11,396 nt of DNA. Source: JBBSEZ01 sp038239195 (lineage in GTDB: Bacteria; Planctomycetota; Planctomycetia; Gemmatales; Gemmataceae). A program made the position numbers and the translations under genes. A model generated the notes under the pieces. That model was not told where the DNA came from, ran no database searches, and saw nothing but the letters and a program-made list of their open reading frames with translations. Location of the stretch: positions 1-11,396 of the forward strand of contig JBBSEZ010000327.1 in the NCBI GenBank assembly GCA_038239195.1, given 5' to 3'. Positions 1 to 6,993 of this stretch are shown in pieces; within the stretch, counting starts at the first letter, position 1, and each line of letters opens with the position of its first letter.

Positions 1-52
1 CGGGTGGGTTTAGTTTGGCGGCCTGCCCGTTGGTTTCGCCCGGTTTCCTTGT

Positions 53-75
53 GGGGGGGGGGCCCCCCCGTTTTT
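53..75. repeat. G10/C7 homopolymer palindrome followed by T5
   Basis: Ten G residues (53-62) run directly into seven C residues (63-69), giving a perfect G7C7 palindrome, followed by one G and five T residues (71-75). As RNA it could fold only with a tiny GGCC loop, and the T run gives it a loose resemblance to an intrinsic terminator for a gene entering from the left. It could equally be a sequencing or assembly artefact near a contig edge, since long G and C runs are error-prone. I see no gene before it to terminate. Confidence 0.5.
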
Positions 76-149
76 CCCAGGCCCCGCTAACCGGGGGCGC
101 TCCCGAAACGTTGGCCGCACCCTTCGCGCGGAGGGACGCGCCCGACACT

Positions 150-163
150 GGCCAGCGCTGGCC
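150..163. promoter_or_regulatory. 14-bp perfect palindrome upstream of the DUF883-like gene
   Basis: GGCCAGCGCTGGCC is a perfect inverted repeat about 105 bp upstream of the GTG start at 268. It could be a dyad operator or a short hairpin (5-bp stem, GCGC loop). Assuming about 70% GC, I estimate roughly two 14-bp palindromes by chance in a window this size, so only its position between the left edge and the first gene makes it worth listing. I see no convincing -35/-10 pair nearby. The rest of 1-267 shows nothing else I can support. Confidence 0.25.
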
Positions 164-267
164 CTGCCGTCTACCATGATTCACAGAAACGAGCTTCTAC
201 CGACCGCGCGGCGCAAGCGAGCAAGAGCGCGTCTGCCCCGCGATCTTCGTCCCCGAGGAGGTACATC

Positions 268-645
268 GTGGCCAGTCGAGAGGGTCGTGAAGGTTTCTCC
301 CCGGGTGAGTCGGGGAGAACAACGCCGCCTCCCCCCCAAGGGCCGGTGATCGGCCCCCGCAAGCCCTCCACGGGTGGGTTGGAAACGGTCCGGGCAACCG
401 TCCACGAGGCTGTGGAATCGGTCAGAGACACCGTCCAGGACGTCGGGCACTCGGTCGCCTCGCGGGCGGAGGCGGCCTGGGAGAGCACGGAGCGAGGGGC
501 CACGCAGCTCGCTCGCACGGCCGCGTCGGGCGCGGAGGGCGCCCTCGAAAGCGCCACGGCCCTGGTCCGTCGTCACCCGATCCCGTCGCTGCTGATCGCA
601 TTTGGCGCGGGCTTTCTGCTCGCGCAGGTCCTCGGGCGTCGCTGA
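268..645 (+). CDS. small DUF883/YqjD-like membrane-anchored protein
   Basis: Predicted 125-residue protein starting at GTG 268, chosen because GAGGAGGT (255-262) lies five bases upstream. Residues 1-37 are disordered and rich in Gly, Pro and charge. Residues 38-101 form a long Ala/Glu/Arg amphipathic helix. The C-terminus is a single short membrane segment (about 107-122, SLLIAFGAGFLLAQVL) ending in GRR. This architecture, with a helical body, a conserved HP...P before the anchor and a Gly-rich C-terminal helix ending in GRR, matches the YqjD/ElaB/DUF883 type, whose E. coli members are inner-membrane proteins reported to bind ribosomes in stationary phase. Whether this one binds ribosomes is unknown. 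It stands alone, separated from the next cluster by 166 bp, and is probably a separate transcription unit. Confidence 0.75.
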   Translation: MASREGREGFSPGESGRTTPPPPQGPVIGPRKPSTGGLETVRATVHEAVESVRDTVQDVGHSVASRAEAAWESTERGATQLARTAASGAEGALESATALVRRHPIPSLLIAFGAGFLLAQVLGRR

Positions 646-657
646 TCGCGGGGCGTT

Positions 658-698
658 GGCCTGGTGGCCCGGAGCGATGTGCTCGGGAGCACCAGGCC
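658..698 (+). promoter_or_regulatory. overlapping alternative hairpins in the leader of the CHAT cluster
   Basis: GGCCTGGTG (658-666) is perfectly complementary to CACCAGGCC (690-698), giving a 9-bp stem with a 23-nt loop. Inside it GTGCTC (679-684) pairs perfectly with GAGCAC (687-692). The two stems share bases 690-692, so the full-length versions exclude each other. There is no T run after either stem, so it is not a canonical intrinsic terminator. Its place between the end of the small membrane gene (645) and the first cluster gene (812) would suit a leader structure or a Rho-type end. Function is inferred from position only. Confidence 0.3.
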
Positions 699-811
699 CA
701 CCCTGTCGGGGCCGCCGGCGCATGGTGGCATAGTTGCCGATCTCGAAGCGGGCCAGGCCCCGGTCCCTTACCTCGCCGCCTCCGTCTTGGCGGTTTGAAG
801 GAGGCCTTCAC

Positions 812-1816
812 ATGAGCGCTTCGGAGGGGAACGTCTTCGATTTCGATTTCGGGAGCGAGGACCGGGCCAAGATCCTGGAGGAGGCCCGCCAGACGGCGAG
901 TGGGCTTCGCTCGCCCCTGAGCGGACAGGCACCGACCCTGGCCCCCGACGCGGCGGCGACCCGCTTGTTGGAGGAGCTCACCGCGGACGTGGCCCAGTTC
1001 AGCGCGTTCCCGGACGTCATCGAGCTGCAAGAAACCCACTTCACCGAGCACCAGCTCCCCGTGCCTCCCCGATTCCGAGACCTGAGCAAGGACCATCGCT
1101 TCTACTGGGCCCGCTTCCCGATCACGCTGCACCCCTCGGCCAATCGGGCCTTCACCAAGCTCGAGTGCGCGGTGGAATTCAACCCCGGCGCCGAAGGGCC
1201 CCTGAGGCCGCGCGCGCAGACGATCCTGCCCGACCGGAAGTTCCAGCAACTGCTGCAAGCCAACATGGGGCTGGAACTGAAGATCGGCGAGAGCTTCGAG
1301 TTCGAGTTGGCCGGCATGAGCGTGCCGCCCAGCCCTTCCCCCGGCCTCCCGGTGCCGGGCCAACACGGGCAGGGCACGCCGCCGAGCCCCACCCCGGCGG
1401 GGCCAACCGCTCCCCAGGGCCCGCAGTCGATCCCCTTGCCGGTCCCGAAGATCGGCGGCAGTGTGGATGCGCGGGTCGCGGCGTCGGCGGGCCTGGTCGC
1501 AGGGCCCTTTCTCTATCGGGTGATGAAGGCCCTGATCGAGCACAGCCCGACCGGGACCGAGAAGGTGTTCTGGCGGCTTTCGGACGCGCATTTCCTCATG
1601 GAAGAGGGCCCGAACTTCATCGTCGTGCTCCAGGTCCCGAAGGGAGTCAAGGAGTTGAAGATCGCGGCCGCCCTCCAGGCCTATCACTCGTTCCAGTTCC
1701 TGTCCGCCGACCTGAGCGCGGTGTTCGCCTACCTCCGTGGCCGGGTGGTCGAGTTCTTCAAAAAAGGCGCGCCGCTCGCCGATAAGAAGATGTGGGACGT
1801 CACCTCGCGCCTGTGA
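812..1816 (+). CDS. two-part protein of unknown function with Pro-rich linker; first gene of CHAT/TPR cluster
   Basis: Predicted 334 residues. The ATG at 812 is preferred over an in-frame ATG at 734 because AAGGAGG (798-804) sits seven bases upstream and the extra 26 residues look like non-coding translation. I do not recognise the family. Residues 1-170 begin with an acidic FDFDFGSEDR stretch and continue into a mixed, probably beta-containing domain (FPITLHP, KLECAVEFNP, LELKIGESFEFELAG). Residues 172-212 are a linker with 16 prolines in 41 residues. Residues 213-334 form a second domain starting KIGGSVDARV, with FWRLSDAHF and VVLQVPKGVKEL. There is no signal peptide and no clear membrane span. 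It lies 16 bp before the active CHAT gene, with which it is very likely co-transcribed. It could be a partner, a sensor or a protease substrate; nothing in the sequence decides which. It does not look like a bacterial gasdermin. Confidence 0.85.
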   Translation: MSASEGNVFDFDFGSEDRAKILEEARQTASGLRSPLSGQAPTLAPDAAATRLLEELTADVAQFSAFPDVIELQETHFTEHQLPVPPRFRDLSKDHRFYWARFPITLHPSANRAFTKLECAVEFNPGAEGPLRPRAQTILPDRKFQQLLQANMGLELKIGESFEFELAGMSVPPSPSPGLPVPGQHGQGTPPSPTPAGPTAPQGPQSIPLPVPKIGGSVDARVAASAGLVAGPFLYRVMKALIEHSPTGTEKVFWRLSDAHFLMEEGPNFIVVLQVPKGVKELKIAAALQAYHSFQFLSADLSAVFAYLRGRVVEFFKKGAPLADKKMWDVTSRL

Positions 1817-1832
1817 GAAGGATCGCCGCATC

Positions 1833-2942
1833 ATGGCCAATCCGGAGTTGACGGTGACCGTGCTGGACGAGCGCACCGTGCTGGCCCAGCGCGACGGCGG
1901 GGAGGCCAGAGGATCGCTCCGGTTGAGCGCGCGAGACCGGAGCGTGATCGACCTGTTCGCCGACTGGCTCCGGCACGGCAAGATCGACCGGCGCAAGGAC
2001 CTCGAGGTGTTCGGCTCCCTCCTCTACGAGACGATCTTCCACGGGGAGGTCGGCAACTTCTTCGAGCAGTCTCTGGGATCGCTCTCCTCGTCCGAGCGCC
2101 TGCGCGTCCAGCTCAGTTTCGCGGGGGGCGTCGCGGAGCTGGCGCGCCTCCCCTGGGAGTACCTCCATCGCCCGGACACGGAAACGCGCCCCGGGCTCTT
2201 CCTGGCGACCGCGGTCAACCTGGTCCTCTCGCGCTACCTGCCACTCCAGGCCGCGCGCCCCCGCGCGCTTCAACCGGAGGACAGCCCCCTGCGCGTGCTG
2301 ATCGTCGTTTCCAAGCCGACCGATCTCGGCCCGGTCCTCGACGCGGTAGTGGTGGAAACGATCCAGAACCTCCAGAGTCGCTTTCCCGTGAAGGTTCATC
2401 TGCTCGAGAAGCCGACGCTGGACCGCTTGCTGGAGAAGCTCGGGGAACACGCGCCGCACGTGCTGCACTTCATCGGGCACGCTCGCTTCGATCCGGCGAA
2501 GGACCAGGGCGCGATCGCCCTTCTGGGGCCGGATGAGACGTCCGCCGCCTGGTATCCCGACCAGGTGTTCGCGGAGTCCTTCGCGCAAGCTCGCGCCATG
2601 CCCCGCGTGTTCTTTCTCCAGGCCTGCGAAGGGGCGGCGATCGACCTATCGGCCAACTTCGCGGGCCTGGCCCCGAAGCTGATCCGGGCCGGCGCCCAGG
2701 CGCTGGTGGGGATGCAGTACCCCGTTACGAACGAGGTGGCGATCGTGTTCAGCCGCGCCTTCTACGGGGAGTTGCTCCGGGGACAACCTCTGGACCACGC
2801 GGCGCAGGCGGCGCGCTGGCGCCTGGTGGCCTCGGGCACCGGCGGTTACGACAACCCCGCCTTCGGGGCGCCCGTGCTCTACATGAGGGCACGCGACGGA
2901 ATGATCCAGCCGACCGGCGGGGCCGCTGCCGCACAGGGATAA
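1833..2942 (+). CDS. CHAT-domain cysteine protease, apparently catalytically complete
   Basis: Predicted 369 residues with ATG at 1833 (GAAGGA at 1817-1822); an in-frame upstream start at 1737 would overlap the previous gene and adds non-homologous sequence. The whole protein reads as a CHAT domain (caspase-HetF-associated with TPRs): LPWEYL and the LVLSRYLPL strand in the N-terminal half, LRVLIVVS as the central beta strand, then HVLHFIGHA with the likely catalytic His216, and FFLQACEGA with the likely nucleophile Cys265. NFAGLAP, ALVGMQYP and AARWRL follow in the C-terminal part, as usual for the family. Known CHAT proteins are caspase-like cysteine peptidases. It is soluble, with no signal peptide. 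It sits between an unrecognised protein and a degenerate paralogue of itself, and a TPR protein follows in the same cluster. Substrate and cleavage specificity cannot be read from the sequence. Confidence 0.92.
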   Translation: MANPELTVTVLDERTVLAQRDGGEARGSLRLSARDRSVIDLFADWLRHGKIDRRKDLEVFGSLLYETIFHGEVGNFFEQSLGSLSSSERLRVQLSFAGGVAELARLPWEYLHRPDTETRPGLFLATAVNLVLSRYLPLQAARPRALQPEDSPLRVLIVVSKPTDLGPVLDAVVVETIQNLQSRFPVKVHLLEKPTLDRLLEKLGEHAPHVLHFIGHARFDPAKDQGAIALLGPDETSAAWYPDQVFAESFAQARAMPRVFFLQACEGAAIDLSANFAGLAPKLIRAGAQALVGMQYPVTNEVAIVFSRAFYGELLRGQPLDHAAQAARWRLVASGTGGYDNPAFGAPVLYMRARDGMIQPTGGAAAAQG

Positions 2943-2966
2943 GCCGCTTCGGGCCGGGAGGCGATG

Positions 2967-4097
2967 ATGGGCCCTGTCGAACTCACCGTGACCGTTCACA
3001 GCCCCGACCTCGTAAGGGCCGTCCGCGAAAACCAACTGGGGGAGTGGTCCGGCAAGGTGCTGCGCGACCCTCTGCGCGACAAGACGGTGGCCGTTTTCGC
3101 GGACTTGCTCCGCGACGGCAAGATCACGAAACGCGCGGAGTTGGAGGTGCTGGGGGCAATTCTGTACGGGGCCCTCTTCGAGGGCGAGAAGGGCGAGATC
3201 GCCGAGGCCCTGGCGAAGGCCCTGGAGGCCGTCCCCGCGGGCGAGCGTCTGTGCCTGCGCCTGAGCTTACAGCAAGGGGCGCGAGGCATGAACCACTGGC
3301 CCTGGGAGTATCTCTCCTATCCGGGCAGTGAGGCCAAACCGGCGTTCTTTTTCGCGACCCACACGAAGCTGGTGCTGTCGCGCTATCAACCGCTGTCGAA
3401 CGCGGGCCCCGCACCTACGCCCGCCCCGCCGCCGTTGGTCCTTCTGTTCGTCGTTTCGCAGCTCAACGACCCCACAGGCAGGGTAAAAGCGCAAGAGGTC
3501 ATCGACGCCATCCATCGGTTGAAGGAAATCCAAAGCCTCCCCATCGAGATCAAGATCATGGATCGGCCGACGACGATGGAGAATTTTCTGACCGCGCTCC
3601 GGGCAGTCCAGCCGCACGTCCTCCACTTCATCGGCCTCGGCCACGTCACGGGCGACCACACCCAGATCTTCTTCCAGGATGATGCGGGCGAGGCCAGCGC
3701 AATTCCCGATCGCGTATTTGCCGAGGCCTTTAGCGAGGCCCAGGTCTTTCCTCGGCTGATCGTCTTGCACTTGTGGGACTCGGGAAGGCCCGACGCGGCC
3801 GCGGGCCTGGTGGCCAATTTTGCCGGGCTGGCACCCCACCTGATGGTCCCGCCAACCCAGGCGGTGGTGGCCATGCAGTACCCCATCCCCAACGCCGACG
3901 CGATTACCTTCGCCCGGCACCTGTACACGGAACTCGCGCGCGGCGAGCGGATCGATCGGGCGGTGGGGCACGCCCGTTGGCGCCTTGCCACCACGGAGGC
4001 CGCGTATAATAACCGCATCTTCGGCACGCCCGTCTTCCACCTCCACCGCGGCGACGCGATCATTCAAAAGGTCGCTCCGGGCTCGCCCGTCAAGTAG
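2967..4097 (+). CDS. CHAT-domain pseudo-protease, tandem paralogue of the preceding gene
   Basis: Predicted 376 residues. Two ATGs lie in tandem (2964, 2967); I choose the second because GGGAGG (2956-2961) is only 2 bases from the first but 5 from the second, and because MGPVELTVTV then aligns without gaps to MANPELTVTV of the upstream CHAT protein. The paralogues share an ELTVTV start, a GKI-K/DR-ELEV-like segment, PWEYL, LVLSRY-PL, HVLHFIG, PDRVFAEAF, NFAGLAP, MQYP and ARWRL. The catalytic positions differ. The strand that carries Cys265 in the neighbour reads LIVLHLWDSG, with Trp270 (TGG, 3774-3776) in place of Cys. The His motif reads HFIGLGH instead of HFIGHA, shifting the only nearby His to 226. 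It is therefore probably not a peptidase and may act as a regulator or structural partner. The gap to the active paralogue is 24 bp. Confidence 0.9.
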   Translation: MGPVELTVTVHSPDLVRAVRENQLGEWSGKVLRDPLRDKTVAVFADLLRDGKITKRAELEVLGAILYGALFEGEKGEIAEALAKALEAVPAGERLCLRLSLQQGARGMNHWPWEYLSYPGSEAKPAFFFATHTKLVLSRYQPLSNAGPAPTPAPPPLVLLFVVSQLNDPTGRVKAQEVIDAIHRLKEIQSLPIEIKIMDRPTTMENFLTALRAVQPHVLHFIGLGHVTGDHTQIFFQDDAGEASAIPDRVFAEAFSEAQVFPRLIVLHLWDSGRPDAAAGLVANFAGLAPHLMVPPTQAVVAMQYPIPNADAITFARHLYTELARGERIDRAVGHARWRLATTEAAYNNRIFGTPVFHLHRGDAIIQKVAPGSPVK

Positions 4098-4107
4098 GCC
4101 CCCACAA

Positions 4108-4123
4108 CCGTCCGGCCGGACGG
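4108..4123. promoter_or_regulatory. 16-bp perfect palindrome abutting the Shine-Dalgarno of the TPR gene
   Basis: CCGTCCGGCCGGACGG is a perfect dyad filling about half of the 34-bp gap between the second CHAT gene and the TPR gene. Its last two bases are the first two of GGAGGA (4122-4127), the ribosome binding site of the TPR gene. As RNA it can form a 6-bp stem with a GGCC loop that would partly occlude the site, so translational control of the TPR protein is possible; a DNA operator is another reading. At about 70% GC a 16-bp palindrome is expected by chance roughly 0.6 times per window, so location is the main argument. Confidence 0.4.
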
Positions 4124-4131
4124 AGGAACTC

Positions 4132-6798
4132 ATGGCCCCACTCCCGGAGCAGGCCCCGACGCCCCAAGAAGTGTCCCCCCGCGATGCCGTGGCTCGCGCG
4201 GTGGGGCTCGCCTGGGAGTTGGCGGCGAGCGGGGCGCTTGGCGACGCGGCGGCGGCCCCGTTGCTCGAACAGGTCGAGGCGGCCTTCGGCGAAGGAGAAG
4301 ACGCCCCCGCCCTCAAGGCGGTCCTCCAGAGCGCGTTGAGCAACGCCGACCGACTGCGCAAGCGACTCGACGAATGGCTGCGCCGGGCCACCGAGGCGGA
4401 GGCCCGCCTCGCCGGAGAGGGACTTTACACCGAGGGCTGGTGGGAGAGGAAACGGCTGCTCCTGCGCAAGCTCCTCGAGAAGGATGCCGGCCGCGGCGCC
4501 CGCCGGTGGCTACAGGTCCACGCCGAACTGCTCGTCGCCTGGGAGCTCGACCTTTGCGACCGGCTCGCGCGCGAACCGATGCCCCTCCCCGACAAGGAGG
4601 TGGCCCTCATTCGACAGGGCACCGGGGCAATCCACGCTGGAGACTACCCGGCGGCCATCGAAATGCTCGCGAACCTGGCGCTGAACGAGGCCCTGTACGA
4701 GACCACCCGGGCCCTCCTCCTCCTTTTCTTGGGGCGCATTCATCTGAAGCGCCCTTCCCCGGCCGTGGTGGCCGCGGGAGATGAAGAGGGCCCGGGGCCG
4801 CTGAGGGCCTTTGCTCCCTCCCCGATCCAGGTTGCCCGGGAGTGCTTCCAACGAGCCCTCGATCTGGCCCCCAAGGACGGCCGGCCTCATGCCGGGTTTG
4901 GGGACGCGGCGCGGGTGACGGGGGACGGGCGGGGGGCGATGGTTTGTTATCGGCGGGCGACCGAACTATCCCCCGACGAGCCCGAGGGGCACCTTGGGAT
5001 GGGCGCGTGCCTGGAAGACCAGAACTTGTGGGACGAGGCGGGCGACTGCTACGCCCGGGCGATCAACGCCCTCCGCGCCCGACCCGAGGGGAAGGACCTC
5101 AACCGGAAACTGGGCCGGCTTTTGGCCCCCGCCAGCGCGAACGCCTACCTGGAGCTCGCCCGCGTGCTGAAAAAGGAGGGGGACTTCTCGGGGGCCTTGA
5201 CGGCGGCCGAACGCGCGCTCCAGCTCGGCCCCCGGCACGAGGGCCTCCGCCCGGAGCGCCTCGCCTACCGCCTGAAAGCGGAGGCCCTCGAAGGGCTGAA
5301 CCGCCCGAAGGACGCGGCGCGGGCCTACGCCGAGTCGGGCAGCGGGTTCAGCGAGCGAGGCGAACAGGCCGCGGCCATCGACTTGCTTCGCCGGGCCGTG
5401 CGCCTCGACGAGGAGCACGGCCTCGCCTCCTGGCTCCTGGCGGATGCGCTGCGGGTGAGCAGTTGGCACCCGAAGCCCCCCCACGTCGGCGCCGAGCTGG
5501 CGCGGGAGAGCCAGCGGGCCTGGGAGGCCGGGGCCCGGAAGAAGTTGCCAGGTGAAGAGGACGCCTGGGCTTATACGGTGCGGGCACTGATCAACGAGCA
5601 GATCGCAAAACTATCCGGAGAGGACGAGCAAGCCCTCTGGTGGGAAGCGACGGTCTACCTGGAGCGCGCCCTCCTCCTCCGGCCCGACGACAGTTACGCC
5701 TGGAACTACCTGGGCCGCTTCCACCGCTTCCTGAACAACCATGCCACTTCTCTGCGTGCCACCGCCCGGGCGCTGGAAGACCAGTCCGCGGGCACTTCCA
5801 TCCTCGACGAGCGAGCCAGCAGCCTGGGAGATGCAGGACGCATCCAGGAGGCGGAAGCAATCGTCGATCGGCGGTTGGCCATGCCTTCCAACGAGCCGAA
5901 AACGTGGCTGGAGAGCGTCAAGTCGTATCTCCTGCTGAGCCGCGGGGAGTACAAGGATGCCTGGGAGCGCCTCGATCGCGTGCTCGCGGTCGAGGTGGAC
6001 GTGTGGTATCTCGAGTACCGGGCCCGCTGCTCCCGCATGTTGGCCCGGCAGGCCGCCACCCCGGAAGAACGCAAAACCTGGCTGGAGCGCGCCCAGGAAG
6101 ACGACCGCCGGATTTGGGAGCTTTCCGACGATCCGGCGTACTCCAGCATGAAGGACTACCAGCTCCGGCGCGGCGTGGCCGCCTACCACCTCGGAGAGGT
6201 CGATCGAGCCATCGAGTGCCTCGCCCCGCTGAAGGACGATCCGATCCACTGCGGGGGGGCCCGGCGCACCCTCGGGCTCTGCTATCTGGGACGGGGGGAG
6301 CTGGATCGTGCGCGCGCGTCCCTCGCCGAGGGCATTCGAGAGGCGCTCAACGCCACGGAACTGGACGCCTTCGTTCGCGAGGAGATTGGCGAGGTCGAGC
6401 AAGAGGGCGCCGCCCGGACGGGCTGGCCTGAAGTGAAGAAGTTGCTCGACGAGCTCCGCCGGGCGATCGAGGAGGCGCGACGCGCCGCCCTCCTGCGCCC
6501 CCCCTCGGTTCAAGAGGAGCTCGAGAAGATTGTCCATCGATGGAGAGGAGAAGACAGCGTGGATGCCTGGAAGAGGCTCAGCGCCCGGGCGGCCCTCGGG
6601 CGCCTGTTCCTCGATCAGAAAAGGTGGTCCGACGCGGCGGAGGCCTACAAGGGCCTTCTGGCAGAGACGCAGCGAACGCGCGGGGGCCCTGGAGAGCTCT
6701 CCCGCTTTCCGGAGGCAGAGGCTCGCCTGGGCCTGAGCCGTGCCCTCCGCCTGCGCGACGAAGAGCGGAAAAGCGCTCGGGGCGCGGCAACCGAATGA
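4132..6798 (+). CDS. large TPR solenoid protein, last gene of the CHAT cluster
   Basis: Predicted 888 residues. ATG 4132 is preferred because GGAGG (4122-4126) lies five bases upstream; an in-frame start at 3985 would overlap the CHAT paralogue. Residues 1 to about 150 are an Ala/Glu/Arg-rich helical region that I do not recognise. TPR-like helix pairs follow: GDYPAAIEMLANLAL near 180, ARECFQRALDLAPKD near 235, GRGAMVCYRRATELSPDEPE, NLWDEAGDCYARAI, GDFSGALTAAERALQLGP, GEQAAAIDLLRRAVRLD, ERALLLRPDDSYAWNYLGRF, GEVDRAIECLAPLK and, near the end, KRWSDAAEAYKGLL. There is no signal peptide or membrane span, so it is cytoplasmic. TPRs bind proteins; next to two CHAT proteins the likely role is scaffold, sensor or inhibitor of the protease, by analogy with TPR-CHAT proteins such as Csx29, where both parts are in one chain. 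Separation into two genes is the notable point here. It is followed by 195 bp without an intact gene. Confidence 0.88.
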   Translation: MAPLPEQAPTPQEVSPRDAVARAVGLAWELAASGALGDAAAAPLLEQVEAAFGEGEDAPALKAVLQSALSNADRLRKRLDEWLRRATEAEARLAGEGLYTEGWWERKRLLLRKLLEKDAGRGARRWLQVHAELLVAWELDLCDRLAREPMPLPDKEVALIRQGTGAIHAGDYPAAIEMLANLALNEALYETTRALLLLFLGRIHLKRPSPAVVAAGDEEGPGPLRAFAPSPIQVARECFQRALDLAPKDGRPHAGFGDAARVTGDGRGAMVCYRRATELSPDEPEGHLGMGACLEDQNLWDEAGDCYARAINALRARPEGKDLNRKLGRLLAPASANAYLELARVLKKEGDFSGALTAAERALQLGPRHEGLRPERLAYRLKAEALEGLNRPKDAARAYAESGSGFSERGEQAAAIDLLRRAVRLDEEHGLASWLLADALRVSSWHPKPPHVGAELARESQRAWEAGARKKLPGEEDAWAYTVRALINEQIAKLSGEDEQALWWEATVYLERALLLRPDDSYAWNYLGRFHRFLNNHATSLRATARALEDQSAGTSILDERASSLGDAGRIQEAEAIVDRRLAMPSNEPKTWLESVKSYLLLSRGEYKDAWERLDRVLAVEVDVWYLEYRARCSRMLARQAATPEERKTWLERAQEDDRRIWELSDDPAYSSMKDYQLRRGVAAYHLGEVDRAIECLAPLKDDPIHCGGARRTLGLCYLGRGELDRARASLAEGIREALNATELDAFVREEIGEVEQEGAARTGWPEVKKLLDELRRAIEEARRAALLRPPSVQEELEKIVHRWRGEDSVDAWKRLSARAALGRLFLDQKRWSDAAEAYKGLLAETQRTRGGPGELSRFPEAEARLGLSRALRLRDEERKSARGAATE

Positions 6799-6993
6799 CT
6801 CCGCGTTGATGCGGAAAGTACGTCGCGGGCCCAGGGGCCGGCATCGTCCGTGCTCGGCCTCGTCTCTCCCGTTCCCAAGAAGAAGCGGCCGAGCGAGAGC
6901 CGGCGAGCCTTCTCGGAGAAGCCTCCCGGTTTGCCTTCCGTTGAGGTACGATGACGCCAGGCCGGCGTCCTCGACGACACCGACCGGGTCGAG

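Noticed and set aside
734..811. N-terminal extension of the first cluster gene to an ATG at 734
   Set aside because: No ribosome binding site is present there, while AAGGAGG is ideally placed before ATG 812; the extra residues (MPISKRARPRS...) look like translated spacer.
812..1816. Bacterial gasdermin cleaved by the neighbouring CHAT protease
   Set aside because: CHAT proteases and gasdermins do occur together in some bacteria, but this protein lacks the near-N-terminal Cys and short C-terminal inhibitory tail of bacterial gasdermins and has a two-domain, Pro-linker layout instead.
422..1996. Long minus-strand open frame (524 codons) opposite the first cluster genes
   Set aside because: It is antisense to well-supported genes with good ribosome binding sites, has an Arg/Gly/Pro-rich low-quality composition and shows no family motif. 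Long antisense frames are common in high-GC DNA. The same applies to minus frames at 3267-4391, 5611-7065 and 9978-11393.
3985..4131. N-terminal extension of the TPR protein to 3985
   Set aside because: It would overlap the end of the second CHAT gene by more than 100 bases, and GGAGG lies directly before ATG 4132.
812..6798. Craspase-like CRISPR system (Csx29 is TPR-CHAT)
   Set aside because: No Cas7-11/gRAMP-like gene, no adaptation genes and no repeat-spacer array are present in the window; the similarity is only at the level of CHAT and TPR content.
6909..6921. CTTCTC/GAGAAG inverted repeat as terminator of the CHAT/TPR cluster
   Set aside because: The loop would be a single base and no T run follows; too weak to list as a terminator.
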